From: Amylibacter sp. SFDW26
Lineage (GTDB): Bacteria; Pseudomonadota; Alphaproteobacteria; Rhodobacterales; Rhodobacteraceae
Direction: 5' to 3'
Length of the DNA: 64,000 nt
NCBI RefSeq assembly: GCF_009184395.1
Contig: NZ_WEIC01000001.1
Location: 824,047-888,046, forward strand
The notes beneath the pieces were generated by a model that worked only from the letters and a program-made list of their open reading frames with translations, was not told the origin of the DNA and ran no database searches. Both the position numbers and the translations under genes were made by a program. Positions 9,015 through 16,560 of the stretch are shown in pieces (the stretch's first letter is position 1; every line of letters begins with the position of its first letter).

Positions 9015-9868
9015 GTCCAATTATGAAAAAAATCGTTTTAACAGGCGCAGCGGGCCGTCTTGGGTCTTATCTTCGCGAACATGTTGCAAAATTAGCGGAT
9101 GAGTTCGTCTCAACTGATTTGGTTGATAATGTTGAGAACATTCTGCCTAATGAAACATATGTCAAAGCCGATTTGACAAATCTTGATGAAATTGTGGAAC
9201 TGCTTAAAGGCGCTGATATGGTTGTTCATTTTGGCGCCTATGGCGATGAATCTACTTTTGAGACGATCCTTGGGCCAAATATTATCGGTGCTTATAACAT
9301 TTGGGAGGCTGCCTATCGCAACGGTGTACGCCGCGTAGTTTATGCCAGTTCCATCCATGCTGTTGGTATGCATCCTAAGAACGAATTTATCGGCACAGAT
9401 GCACCACACCGTCCAGATACATTCTATGGCCTTGCAAAATGTTTCTCTGAGGATTTAGCAAGCTTATATTGGGACAAACGCGGTGTTGAATCCATCTGTA
9501 TGCGCATTCTATCTTGCGCAAATGTGACCAACCCACGTGCGGTTGGATCATGGTTGTCTTACCCTGACTTGGCTCATTTGGTGGAACGTTGTGTGACAAC
9601 ACCAGTTTGTGGTTTTTCAATTATTTATGGGGTTTCAAATAATGATCGCGCACCTGTTGATAATGCCAAGGCAAGCTTTATTGGATATCGCCCAAAAGAC
9701 AATGCCGAACAATTCGCAGAAGAAATGTTCGCACAAGCTGGTACTTTGAATACAACAGATTTCGGAAACATGTGCCACGGCGGCCCTTTCGCAGCGATAG
9801 AATTGGGCAACAGTGGCCTTGCACAATTAAACCTGAATGAAAAAACAGCGTCCCAAAAGGAGGGCTAA
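9011..9868 (+). CDS. NAD-dependent epimerase/dehydratase, uronate-dehydrogenase-like
   Basis: The 285-residue protein is an extended short-chain dehydrogenase with the NAD-binding TGAAGRLGSYL motif near residues 11-21, a conserved YASSIHAVG strand carrying the catalytic Ser, and the YGLAK catalytic Tyr/Lys pair. The closest named relatives by pattern are uronate dehydrogenases, which oxidise hexuronates to aldarolactones. The first ATG overlaps the aminotransferase stop (ATGA); a second Met lies four codons later and could be used instead. No sugar transporter or uronate genes adjoin it, so the substrate may be another hydroxy or aldehyde intermediate. Confidence 0.85.
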   Translation: MSPIMKKIVLTGAAGRLGSYLREHVAKLADEFVSTDLVDNVENILPNETYVKADLTNLDEIVELLKGADMVVHFGAYGDESTFETILGPNIIGAYNIWEAAYRNGVRRVVYASSIHAVGMHPKNEFIGTDAPHRPDTFYGLAKCFSEDLASLYWDKRGVESICMRILSCANVTNPRAVGSWLSYPDLAHLVERCVTTPVCGFSIIYGVSNNDRAPVDNAKASFIGYRPKDNAEQFAEEMFAQAGTLNTTDFGNMCHGGPFAAIELGNSGLAQLNLNEKTASQKEG

Positions 9869-9871
9869 GAT

Positions 9872-10576
9872 ATGTTAAATAAACCAGTTGCATTAATCGT
9901 TGGTGGCGGAAGCGGTATTGGTGCCGATACTGCAAAGAAGATGTCTGAAATCGGGTATGATGTTGCTGTTATGTCTTCCTCAGGCAAAGGTGAAGCCCTT
10001 GGCAAAGGATTAGGTGGCCTTGGCTTTACTGGCTCAAACCAAGTTGTTGAAGACTTACAAGCTTTTGTGGATGCTGCTATGAACCGTTTCGGTCGCATTG
10101 ATGCTGTGATCAATTGTACAGGCCATGGCCCAAACGGCCCGATCATGGATATCACAGATGAAAATTGGCATATCGGTTTGGATGTTTATTATATGAATGT
10201 CGTCCGTATCACACGTATGGTGCTGCCGATCATGCAAAAACAGGGTTCTGGTTCTATCGTGAACATCTCAACATTCGCAGCGTTCGAACCCGATCCTGAC
10301 TTTCCAACATCTGCAATCTTCCGTGCAAGCTTGGCAACATTTACAAAATTGTTCAGCACGAAATATGCCGCAGAAGGCATTCGTATGAACAACATCTTGC
10401 CAGGTTTCATCGACAGCTTGCCAGAGAAACCAGATCGCGTGGCCCGTATTCCTGCTGGCCGTTATGCGAAAGTACGCGAATTGGCCGAAACAGTTGCATT
10501 TCTAGCAACAGACGCATCTAGTTATGTGACTGGTCAAAACTTGCGCGTTGATGGCGGCTTAACTGCATCTGTGTAA
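9872..10576 (+). CDS. SDR-family protein with altered catalytic motif
   Basis: The 234-residue protein has a classical SDR fold, with the cofactor loop GGGSGIG (residues 11-17), an NCTGHG strand at 81-86 in place of the usual NNAG, and NISTFAAF at 131-138 carrying the conserved Ser. The usual YxxxK pair aligns with FRASL, so the catalytic Tyr is F150 and the Lys is L154. The C-terminal LPGFIDS and VDGG segments are normal. A strong Shine-Dalgarno (AAGGAGG, 9857-9863) precedes the ATG. Either it uses a different mechanism, or it binds rather than reduces. It ends the hydantoinase operon. Confidence 0.85.
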   Translation: MLNKPVALIVGGGSGIGADTAKKMSEIGYDVAVMSSSGKGEALGKGLGGLGFTGSNQVVEDLQAFVDAAMNRFGRIDAVINCTGHGPNGPIMDITDENWHIGLDVYYMNVVRITRMVLPIMQKQGSGSIVNISTFAAFEPDPDFPTSAIFRASLATFTKLFSTKYAAEGIRMNNILPGFIDSLPEKPDRVARIPAGRYAKVRELAETVAFLATDASSYVTGQNLRVDGGLTASV

Positions 10577-10587
10577 AACAATAAAGA

Positions 10588-10613
10588 GGAAAGCAGATAT
10601 TTTTCTGCTTCCC
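10588..10613. terminator. Hairpin between convergent genes
   Basis: Between the SDR stop and the convergent Lrp gene stop lies a hairpin, AAGCAGA paired with TCTGCTT, extended by GG/CC across a single-base bulge. On the minus strand T-rich sequence follows. It is a likely two-way terminator. Confidence 0.45.
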
Positions 10614-10622
10614 CTACCCATT

Positions 10623-11054
10623 TTAAGCTTTTGTCGACATTTTCGTAGCCAAAAGTAAATTTGTTTCGCTAGACATAACCCCATCAATGCGTCGAATACG
10701 CGATAAGACTTCATCTAAACCTTCAAGTGTCTCAGTACCAAGTTCCAAAATTAAATCCCACTTTCCATTCGTTGCATGAATAGCCTGAACAGCAGATAGA
10801 CCACCCAATTGGCGTTTAATTCTATCAGCACCAATCCCTTCGATCGCCAACATCGTCAACCCCCTCACTGGGCTACGTTGAGTGTCCTCTTTTAGGATCA
10901 CCGTAAACCCCAATATAGTTCCCTCACTGACCAAACGATCAAGGCGTGAGCGTACAGTCACACGTGACAGGCCAATGACATCAGAAAGATCAGATAAAGA
11001 CATCCTAGAATCGCGTCGCAATTCCGAGATGATTTGACGATCGCGACTATCCAT
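10623..11054 (-). CDS. Lrp/AsnC-family transcriptional regulator
   Basis: The 143-residue protein has an N-terminal Lrp helix-turn-helix (about residues 4-55: DRQIISELRRDSRMSLSDLS then GLSRVTVRSRLDRL) and a C-terminal RAM ligand-binding domain of the ferredoxin-like type. It is divergent from arginase, with about 120 bp between the start codons, and is very likely the arginine or ornithine sensor controlling arginase and ornithine cyclodeaminase. A 7-bp inverted repeat pair with 42-bp spacing lies in the shared gap and overlaps its own ribosome site, suggesting autoregulation. Confidence 0.9.
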   Translation of the reverse strand: MDSRDRQIISELRRDSRMSLSDLSDVIGLSRVTVRSRLDRLVSEGTILGFTVILKEDTQRSPVRGLTMLAIEGIGADRIKRQLGGLSAVQAIHATNGKWDLILELGTETLEGLDEVLSRIRRIDGVMSSETNLLLATKMSTKA

Positions 11055-11055
11055 T

Positions 11056-11104
11056 TTGTATATATTACCTTTCGATTTGATATATTGATGCTCATTTTAT
11101 ACAA
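11056..11104. promoter_or_regulatory. Candidate Lrp-type operator pair
   Basis: TTGTATA at 11056-11062 and its inverted copy TATACAA at 11098-11104 lie in the gap between the Lrp regulator and arginase. Their equivalent points are 42 bp apart, about four helical turns, as expected for wrapping Lrp octamers. The region is AT-rich, so chance is possible. Confidence 0.3.
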
Positions 11105-11174
11105 TTTAATGACTATTATCCATATCATCTTGGTGAGATTTTCCAAATGTATCAAAATCCAAAAGGCGATATGG

Positions 11175-12101
11175 ATGAAAAACAGACACTGCATACTTAT
11201 TGGCGCACCAGTCGATAGCGGAAAGCATCGCAAAGGTTGCCTTATGGGGCCAGATGCATATCGTACGGCTGAAATCGCTGATACCATTACTAAATTAGGG
11301 TATACGGTTGAAGACATCGGTAACGTAGCACCTGCTCCGCAAATAGATGCATCATGCGCCAACGAATTGGTTCATTCATTGGCGGAAACAATTGCATGGT
11401 CTGATACTTTAAGATCAACATCTAATAAATTGGTATCAAAAGGCTTTCCTATTTTTCTAGGTGGTGATCATGCTTTATCAATTGGCTCAGTAGCAGGTGT
11501 TGCTGATTATGCAGCAACTCAGGGGCGTCCATTATTTGTTTTATGGTTGGATGCACATACGGATTTGCACACCCCACTAACTACAGACTCTGGTAATTTG
11601 CACGGAACATCACTTGGATATATTTCTGGCCTAGACGGTTTTGATGCCTTTTCCCCAATGACACACCCTGTTCCAGCCGAAAATATCTGCATGATCGGCC
11701 TTCGGTCTGTAGACATTCCGGAAAAAGAAGCCATAGCAGGCAGTGAAATGACAGCGGTGGACATGCGCGCCATAGACGAGCACGGCATCGCACGGCCCCT
11801 CGCAGCATTTTTAAAGAAAGTATCCGCCGCCAATGGTATGCTGCATGTATCATTGGACGTTGATTTCATTGACCCGTCTATTGCACCCGCTGTTGGCACA
11901 ACGGTACCTGGTGGCGCTACATTTCGTGAAGCCCATCATGTGATGGAAATCTTACATGAAAGTAACTTGGTCACTTCACTTGACCTTGTCGAATTGAACC
12001 CCTTCCTTGATGAGCGCGGCCGCACAGCATCCTTAATAGTTGATCTGACTGCTTCATTGCTCGGCCGGCGTATCTTTGATCGTTATACACGGAGCTTTTG
12101 A
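11175..12101 (+). CDS. rocF: Arginase
   Basis: The 308-residue protein is a binuclear manganese ureohydrolase. The metal-binding signatures are all present: GGDHAL (H99), DAHTD (D126, H128, D130), and SLDVDFIDPS in the C-terminal half. It hydrolyses arginine to ornithine and urea in the cytosol. The start at 11175 is chosen because it matches the family N-terminus (MKNRHCILIGAPVDSG) and has an AAAAGG ribosome site; an open extension to 11034 is not arginase-like. It is followed by a broken ctlX gene and ornithine cyclodeaminase. Agmatinase or formiminoglutamase are alternatives, but the ornithine cyclodeaminase neighbour favours arginase. Confidence 0.92.
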   Translation: MKNRHCILIGAPVDSGKHRKGCLMGPDAYRTAEIADTITKLGYTVEDIGNVAPAPQIDASCANELVHSLAETIAWSDTLRSTSNKLVSKGFPIFLGGDHALSIGSVAGVADYAATQGRPLFVLWLDAHTDLHTPLTTDSGNLHGTSLGYISGLDGFDAFSPMTHPVPAENICMIGLRSVDIPEKEAIAGSEMTAVDMRAIDEHGIARPLAAFLKKVSAANGMLHVSLDVDFIDPSIAPAVGTTVPGGATFREAHHVMEILHESNLVTSLDLVELNPFLDERGRTASLIVDLTASLLGRRIFDRYTRSF

Positions 12102-12403
12102 TGTCTCTACAAGCACCTTCATCCGTTATCATGATAAGACCACATAAATTCGTACCGAAACCAGAAACCTTAGCTGATAATAGTTTTCAAACGGCTGTAA
12201 TAGGAGCAGCGGCAGATATAGTAAATCAAACCCGCAAAGAGTTTGATGACGCGGTTATGAAGTTAGAGGGTCGTGGCATCACTGTACATATATTTCAAGA
12301 AGATGGTTCTAAGGGCACACCAGATACTGTCTTTCCCAACAATATAAACCGCTGGCGGCTCTGTGCGTTGCATGATCGTTGGTATTCACCTGTCTTCGCG
12401 TAA
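12101..12403 (+). pseudogene. Truncated, frameshifted ctlX-like amidinotransferase/hydrolase remnant
   Basis: About the first 70 codons match the start of the citrulline-utilisation hydrolase / dimethylargininase-like family (pattern SSVIMIRPHKF, PETLADNSFQ, then DTVFPNN). Straight after FPNN the family reading is lost: the expected glycine-containing strand (TAGGSV) appears in another frame from about 12348, and the frame ends at 12403. The remaining roughly 200 residues, including the catalytic His and Cys, are absent, and ornithine cyclodeaminase begins within 25 bp. The gene is therefore an inactive remnant with a frameshift and a large deletion. Its ATG overlaps the arginase stop (TGATG). 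Confidence 0.8.
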
Positions 12404-12423
12404 AATATAATGAAAGATTGAAA

Positions 12424-13473
12424 ATGACTGCACCCACCCCATCCAAACTCGCTTATGTCCCTTTTGTCAGTGTTGATAACATGATGAAACTAATCTGGCG
12501 TACTGGTATTGAAGAAACACTCAAAGAATTGGCGGGATATGTCGAAGATGATTTTCGTCGTTGGGAACTGTTTGATAAAACGCCACGTGTTGCATCTCAT
12601 TCTGCCGAAGGTGTGATTGAACTAATGCCAACATCAGATGGTGAAGTTTACGGGTTTAAATATGTGAATGGGCATCCAAGTAATACAAAAACAGGTCTTC
12701 AAACAGTCACAGCGTTTGGATTGCTTGCAGATGTAGCATCTGGCTATCCTGTATTGTTATCTGAAATGACAGTATTAACTGCTCTACGCACAGCAGCAAC
12801 GTCTGCAATGGTTGCCAAACATCTAGCACCAAAAGGTGCAAAAACATTAGCGCTCATCGGGAACGGCGCACAATCAGAATTCCAAGCTTTAGCAATGAAA
12901 GCCATTGTTGGGATTGAACATATACGCCTTTATGACATTGACGCGGCCGCAACGGATAAAGCCATGCGAAACCTAGCGAACAAAGGGGTCACTTTAACAG
13001 CTTGTAAAACACCCGAAGAAGCCATTGAAGGTGCTCATATCATCACTACCTGCACAGCCGATAAACAATATGCAACAATTCTGACCGATAATATGGTCGG
13101 CGCTGGTGTACACATCAATGCAATTGGCGGTGACTGTCCTGGTAAAACTGAACTACACAAAGACATTCTGACACGTTCAGATGTCTTTGTAGAATATCCG
13201 CCGCAAACACGAATTGAAGGTGACATTCAGCAAATGCCCGAAGATTTCCCAGTTACTGAAATGTGGGAGGTTATCAATGGTACTGCGAAAGGCAGAACTG
13301 ATGATCGTCAAATCACATTATTTGATGGTGTCGGTTTTGCAATCGAGGATTTTTCAGCTTTACGATATGTGAAGGATAAACTGCAAGGCACTGATCTATA
13401 TGAAGAGTTAGACATGCTTGCAGACCCTGATGACCCTCGGGATCTATTTGGCATGGTACAACGGGCAAAATAG
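12424..13473 (+). CDS. ocd: Ornithine cyclodeaminase family protein
   Basis: The 349-residue protein has the ornithine cyclodeaminase / mu-crystallin architecture: a substrate domain with the RTAATSAMVAKHLAPKG segment (near residues 123-139) and a Rossmann domain with LIGNGAQSEFQ, then TTCTADKQYATIL and GADCPGK-like elements (here GGDCPGKTEL). It converts ornithine to proline and ammonia using bound NAD. The ATG at 12424 is chosen because the N-terminus then matches the family; the upstream extension to 12379 lies in the ctlX remnant. With arginase just before it, it completes an arginine-to-proline route that PutA (57534) can continue. Confidence 0.9.
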   Translation: MTAPTPSKLAYVPFVSVDNMMKLIWRTGIEETLKELAGYVEDDFRRWELFDKTPRVASHSAEGVIELMPTSDGEVYGFKYVNGHPSNTKTGLQTVTAFGLLADVASGYPVLLSEMTVLTALRTAATSAMVAKHLAPKGAKTLALIGNGAQSEFQALAMKAIVGIEHIRLYDIDAAATDKAMRNLANKGVTLTACKTPEEAIEGAHIITTCTADKQYATILTDNMVGAGVHINAIGGDCPGKTELHKDILTRSDVFVEYPPQTRIEGDIQQMPEDFPVTEMWEVINGTAKGRTDDRQITLFDGVGFAIEDFSALRYVKDKLQGTDLYEELDMLADPDDPRDLFGMVQRAK

Positions 13474-13475
13474 CC

Positions 13476-14450
13476 TTAAGCAACCCTATCTTTGGGTTCA
13501 CGTCCCGCAAAAAAGTCAGACAGATTATCTAATACGCGAAACCCCATAGCTTCGCGCGTTTCTCGTGTAGCACTGCCCAAATGAGGTAAAAGTACTGCGT
13601 TTTCACAATCAAAAAACTCTTTTGATATGTTCGGTTCCCCATCAAACACATCCAAACCTGCCCCTGCGATTTTATTAGACTTCAATGCATCCACCAAAGC
13701 AGGCTCATCTATCACTTCTCCGCGTGCTGTATTGATCAGAAAAGCATCGTTCTTCATCAATTCGAGCTGCTCTCTCCCAATCATATGCTTGTTGCCATCA
13801 CCACCTGGGCAATGCAAGGAAACGAAATCAGAACGCTTTAACAGTTCATCAACTGATGAGACCTGCATCGCATTTGTTTTAATTGTAATTTCTGGGTTGA
13901 TTGCAGAACGGTTATAAAAGACAACTTTCATTCCAAAACCATAATGTGCACGTTTTGCCACTTCTTGACCAATACGTCCAAAACCAATGATGCCCAACGT
14001 TTTTCCAGTCATACGCGTGCCAAGCAAATGCGTAGGTTGCCACCCACGCCATTGCCCTTGACGTAATTCACGCTCTCCTTCACCTGCGCGGCGTGCAGCC
14101 ATTAACATCAAGGTCAATGTCAAATCAGCAGTACAGTCAGATAAAACGTCAGGTGTATTCGTCACCATAATATTTGCGGCTTTTGCAGCATCCGTATTGA
14201 TATGGCTGTAGCCAACACCAAAATTACCAACGATTTTTGTTGTTGGATTGCTCAATTGAAAAGCTTCGTCTGTGATTTTATCTGTCACAGTTGGCAAGAT
14301 CGCATCGAAACGCGAAAATGCTTCACGAAATCCAGATTGAGAGATTGGAACACGCGCATCACACATCGTGACATCATAATTTTCGACCAAACGCTTTTCT
14401 ACCGCACTTGGCCAGCGACATGTGACAAGCACTTTTGGTTTATTAGACAT
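13476..14450 (-). CDS. D-2-hydroxyacid dehydrogenase, likely hydroxypyruvate/glyoxylate reductase
   Basis: The 324-residue protein is a D-isomer 2-hydroxyacid dehydrogenase with the NAD-binding motif GIIGFGRIGQEVA, the NTARGEVIDE strand holding the catalytic Arg, and the HLGSATRETREAM segment holding the catalytic His. The C-terminus is short, as in glycerate dehydrogenase/GRHPR-type enzymes. It is last in a minus-strand run after serine-glyoxylate aminotransferase, mtkA and mtkB, so reduction of hydroxypyruvate to D-glycerate in the serine cycle is the best call (hprA role). Glyoxylate reductase activity is also likely for this family. Confidence 0.85.
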   Translation of the reverse strand: MSNKPKVLVTCRWPSAVEKRLVENYDVTMCDARVPISQSGFREAFSRFDAILPTVTDKITDEAFQLSNPTTKIVGNFGVGYSHINTDAAKAANIMVTNTPDVLSDCTADLTLTLMLMAARRAGEGERELRQGQWRGWQPTHLLGTRMTGKTLGIIGFGRIGQEVAKRAHYGFGMKVVFYNRSAINPEITIKTNAMQVSSVDELLKRSDFVSLHCPGGDGNKHMIGREQLELMKNDAFLINTARGEVIDEPALVDALKSNKIAGAGLDVFDGEPNISKEFFDCENAVLLPHLGSATRETREAMGFRVLDNLSDFFAGREPKDRVA

Positions 14451-14471
14451 GTTCCAATCCCTTTTCTAGAT

Positions 14472-15350
14472 TTACATTATGCTGGCAATAGTTTCGCCAA
14501 TCACAGATGGATGTTCTGCTACGGTCACACCAGCAGCAGACAAAATCTCTACTTTCTCACTGGCACTTTCACCAAACGCGGAAATAATCGCGCCCGCATG
14601 CCCCATTGTGCGACCTTTAGGTGCAGTCAAACCTGCGATGTAAGCCACAACAGGTTTTTTCATATGATCACGGATGTACTCAGCAGCTTCCGCTTCTTGC
14701 GGCCCACCAATCTCACCGATCAAAGCAATCACTTCTGTTTTCGGGTCGTTCTCGAACAATTCCAAAATATCACGAAACGAGGAACCATTTATAGGGTCGC
14801 CACCGATACCAACACTGGTAGACACACCAATACCAAGCTCTTTCAACTGCGATGCAGCCTCATAGCCAAGCGTACCCGAGCGACCAACAATACCAACTGG
14901 ACCTTCTTTATAGATGTGCGGTGGCATAATACCCAAGAAGCCTTTGCCTGGTGAAATTGTACCTGCACAGTTTGGGCCCGTTAGAACCATACGGTTTTCA
15001 GCTTTATAACGCTTCATATAACGCTTAACACGCATCATATCTTGGGCTGGAATACCGTCTGTAATACAAACACAATATTTGATACCAGCGTCTGCTGCTT
15101 CCATAATACTGTCCGCAGCAAAGGGTGGCGGTACAAATACAAGGCTTGCTTCTGCGCCAGTCGCTTCAACAGCTTCTTTCACAGTGTTGAATACAGGAAT
15201 GCCTTCTACAACTTCGCCACCTTTGCCAGGTGTTACACCTGCAACTACGTTCGTTCCGTACTCCATCATTTCTTTGGCGTGAAATTGCGCCATACGACCT
15301 GTGATACCTTGAACCAATACTTTCGTATCATCGTTAATTAAAATGCTCAT
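14472..15350 (-). CDS. mtkB: Malate-CoA ligase alpha subunit (succinyl-CoA synthetase family)
   Basis: The 292-residue protein has the CoA-binding Rossmann domain (VLVQGITGRMAQFHAKEM near residues 11-28) and the ligase domain with the phospho-histidine in RTMGHAGAI (H251), and GPNCAGTISPG near 125-135. Sequence alone does not separate malate thiokinase from succinyl-CoA synthetase. The neighbours do: it lies beside mtkA, serine-glyoxylate aminotransferase and malyl-CoA lyase rather than mdh and odhA. It forms malyl-CoA from malate, CoA and ATP with MtkA. The gap to mtkA is one base, so the two are made together. Confidence 0.85.
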   Translation of the reverse strand: MSILINDDTKVLVQGITGRMAQFHAKEMMEYGTNVVAGVTPGKGGEVVEGIPVFNTVKEAVEATGAEASLVFVPPPFAADSIMEAADAGIKYCVCITDGIPAQDMMRVKRYMKRYKAENRMVLTGPNCAGTISPGKGFLGIMPPHIYKEGPVGIVGRSGTLGYEAASQLKELGIGVSTSVGIGGDPINGSSFRDILELFENDPKTEVIALIGEIGGPQEAEAAEYIRDHMKKPVVAYIAGLTAPKGRTMGHAGAIISAFGESASEKVEILSAAGVTVAEHPSVIGETIASIM

Positions 15351-15351
15351 C

Positions 15352-16548
15352 TTATACGGCCTTCACTTCTACTTTGTTTGCTTTGTCGCCTTTCCATGCA
15401 GATACCGCACGGTCAGCCGCTTCTTTCAATGTGGATGCGCGAATAATCGGCAAGCCACTTTCAGCAAGGATTTTTTGACCTTCTTCAACGTTTGTACCTG
15501 ACAAACGCACGATTACAGGGATATCAATCGGTTCATCGCGCAATGCTTGAACCACACCTTCAGCAACCCAGTCACAACGGTTGATACCTGCAAAGATATT
15601 TACCAAAATAGCTTCAACTTTGGCATCAGAGCGCACCAAACGGAACGCTTTACCAACACGTTCAGGTGTAGCACCACCACCAATGTCCAAGAAGTTTGCA
15701 GGTTCGCCACCAGACAATTTAATCGTGTCCATTGTTGCCATAGCAAGACCCGCACCATTCACGATACAACCAATGTTACCGTCCAAGCCAACATAGCTCA
15801 AACCGCGGTCAGCAGCATGGCTTTCGCGTGGATCTTCTTGGCTTTTGTCGCGCAACTCAGAAATTTGTGGGTGACGGAACAATGCGTTATCATCGAATGT
15901 CATTTTCGCATCCAATGCAATTACACGGTTATCTGTTGTCACCACCAATGGGTTAATCTCAACCATCGTCGCATCACGATCACGGAATGCACGGAAGCAC
16001 CCCATCAAAGTACGCACCATATGCTGCGTCAAAGCTGGCTCAATACCAAGTTTGAAAGCAATTTCGCGCGCTTGAAATTCAACCAATCCAACAGCAGGAT
16101 CAATCGTCGCGCGCACAATGGATTCTGGTTTCTTTTCAGATATTTCCTCAATATCCATGCCGCCTTCAGAAGAAGCAACAATCATAATACGTTGGGATGT
16201 ACGATCCAACACAAAACCCAAATAGATTTCGCGATCAATTGGAACGCCTGCTTCTACGTATAGACGGTAAACACCTTTACCTTCTGGGCCAGTTTGGTGC
16301 GTTACCAACTTCTTGCCCAACATAGAAGCTGCCGCTTCTTGAATTTCCACATCGTTTGAGCAAACTTTCACGCCGCCTGCTTTACCGCGACCACCAGCAT
16401 GAACCTGTGCTTTTACGATCCACTTATCGCCACCCATTTCACGCGCACGGTATGCAGCCTGTTCTGGGCTATAGGCCAAACCGCCCGCAGGGACAGTAAC
16501 GCCAAAATCCTTTAAAATTTCTTTTGCTTGATATTCATGAATATCCAT
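15352..16548 (-). CDS. mtkA: Malate-CoA ligase beta subunit (ATP-grasp)
   Basis: The 398-residue protein has the N-terminal [12 protein letters not shown] start and ATP-grasp domain ([15 protein letters not shown] near residues 46-60, VEINPLVV near 206-213) followed by the C-terminal ligase domain with [12 protein letters not shown] and [10 protein letters not shown]. Its length and motifs are shared with SucC. Placement with mtkB, an aminotransferase, a hydroxypyruvate reductase-like gene and malyl-CoA lyase argues for malate-CoA ligase, which activates malate for cleavage to acetyl-CoA and glyoxylate. A second, true sucCD would be expected elsewhere in the genome. Confidence 0.85.
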   Translation of the reverse strand: MDIHEYQAKEILKDFGVTVPAGGLAYSPEQAAYRAREMGGDKWIVKAQVHAGGRGKAGGVKVCSNDVEIQEAAASMLGKKLVTHQTGPEGKGVYRLYVEAGVPIDREIYLGFVLDRTSQRIMIVASSEGGMDIEEISEKKPESIVRATIDPAVGLVEFQAREIAFKLGIEPALTQHMVRTLMGCFRAFRDRDATMVEINPLVVTTDNRVIALDAKMTFDDNALFRHPQISELRDKSQEDPRESHAADRGLSYVGLDGNIGCIVNGAGLAMATMDTIKLSGGEPANFLDIGGGATPERVGKAFRLVRSDAKVEAILVNIFAGINRCDWVAEGVVQALRDEPIDIPVIVRLSGTNVEEGQKILAESGLPIIRASTLKEAADRAVSAWKGDKANKVEVKAV

Positions 16549-16560
16549 TAAAGTCTTTCC

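Noticed and set aside
11034-11174. N-terminal extension of arginase
   Set aside because: The extra 47 residues are hydrophobic and not arginase-like; the ATG at 11175 has an AAAAGG ribosome site and matches the family start.
14202-14954. Plus-strand open frame of 250 codons across the hydroxyacid dehydrogenase and mtkB
   Set aside because: It is antisense to two well-supported genes and has a Cys/His/Trp-rich composition unlike real proteins here.
15547-16263. Plus-strand open frame of 238 codons opposite mtkA
   Set aside because: It is antisense to a conserved ligase gene and has no domain pattern.
14472-16548. Housekeeping succinyl-CoA synthetase (sucCD)
   Set aside because: The sequence allows it, but neighbours are sga, hydroxypyruvate reductase-like and mcl, not mdh or odhA, so malate-CoA ligase is preferred.
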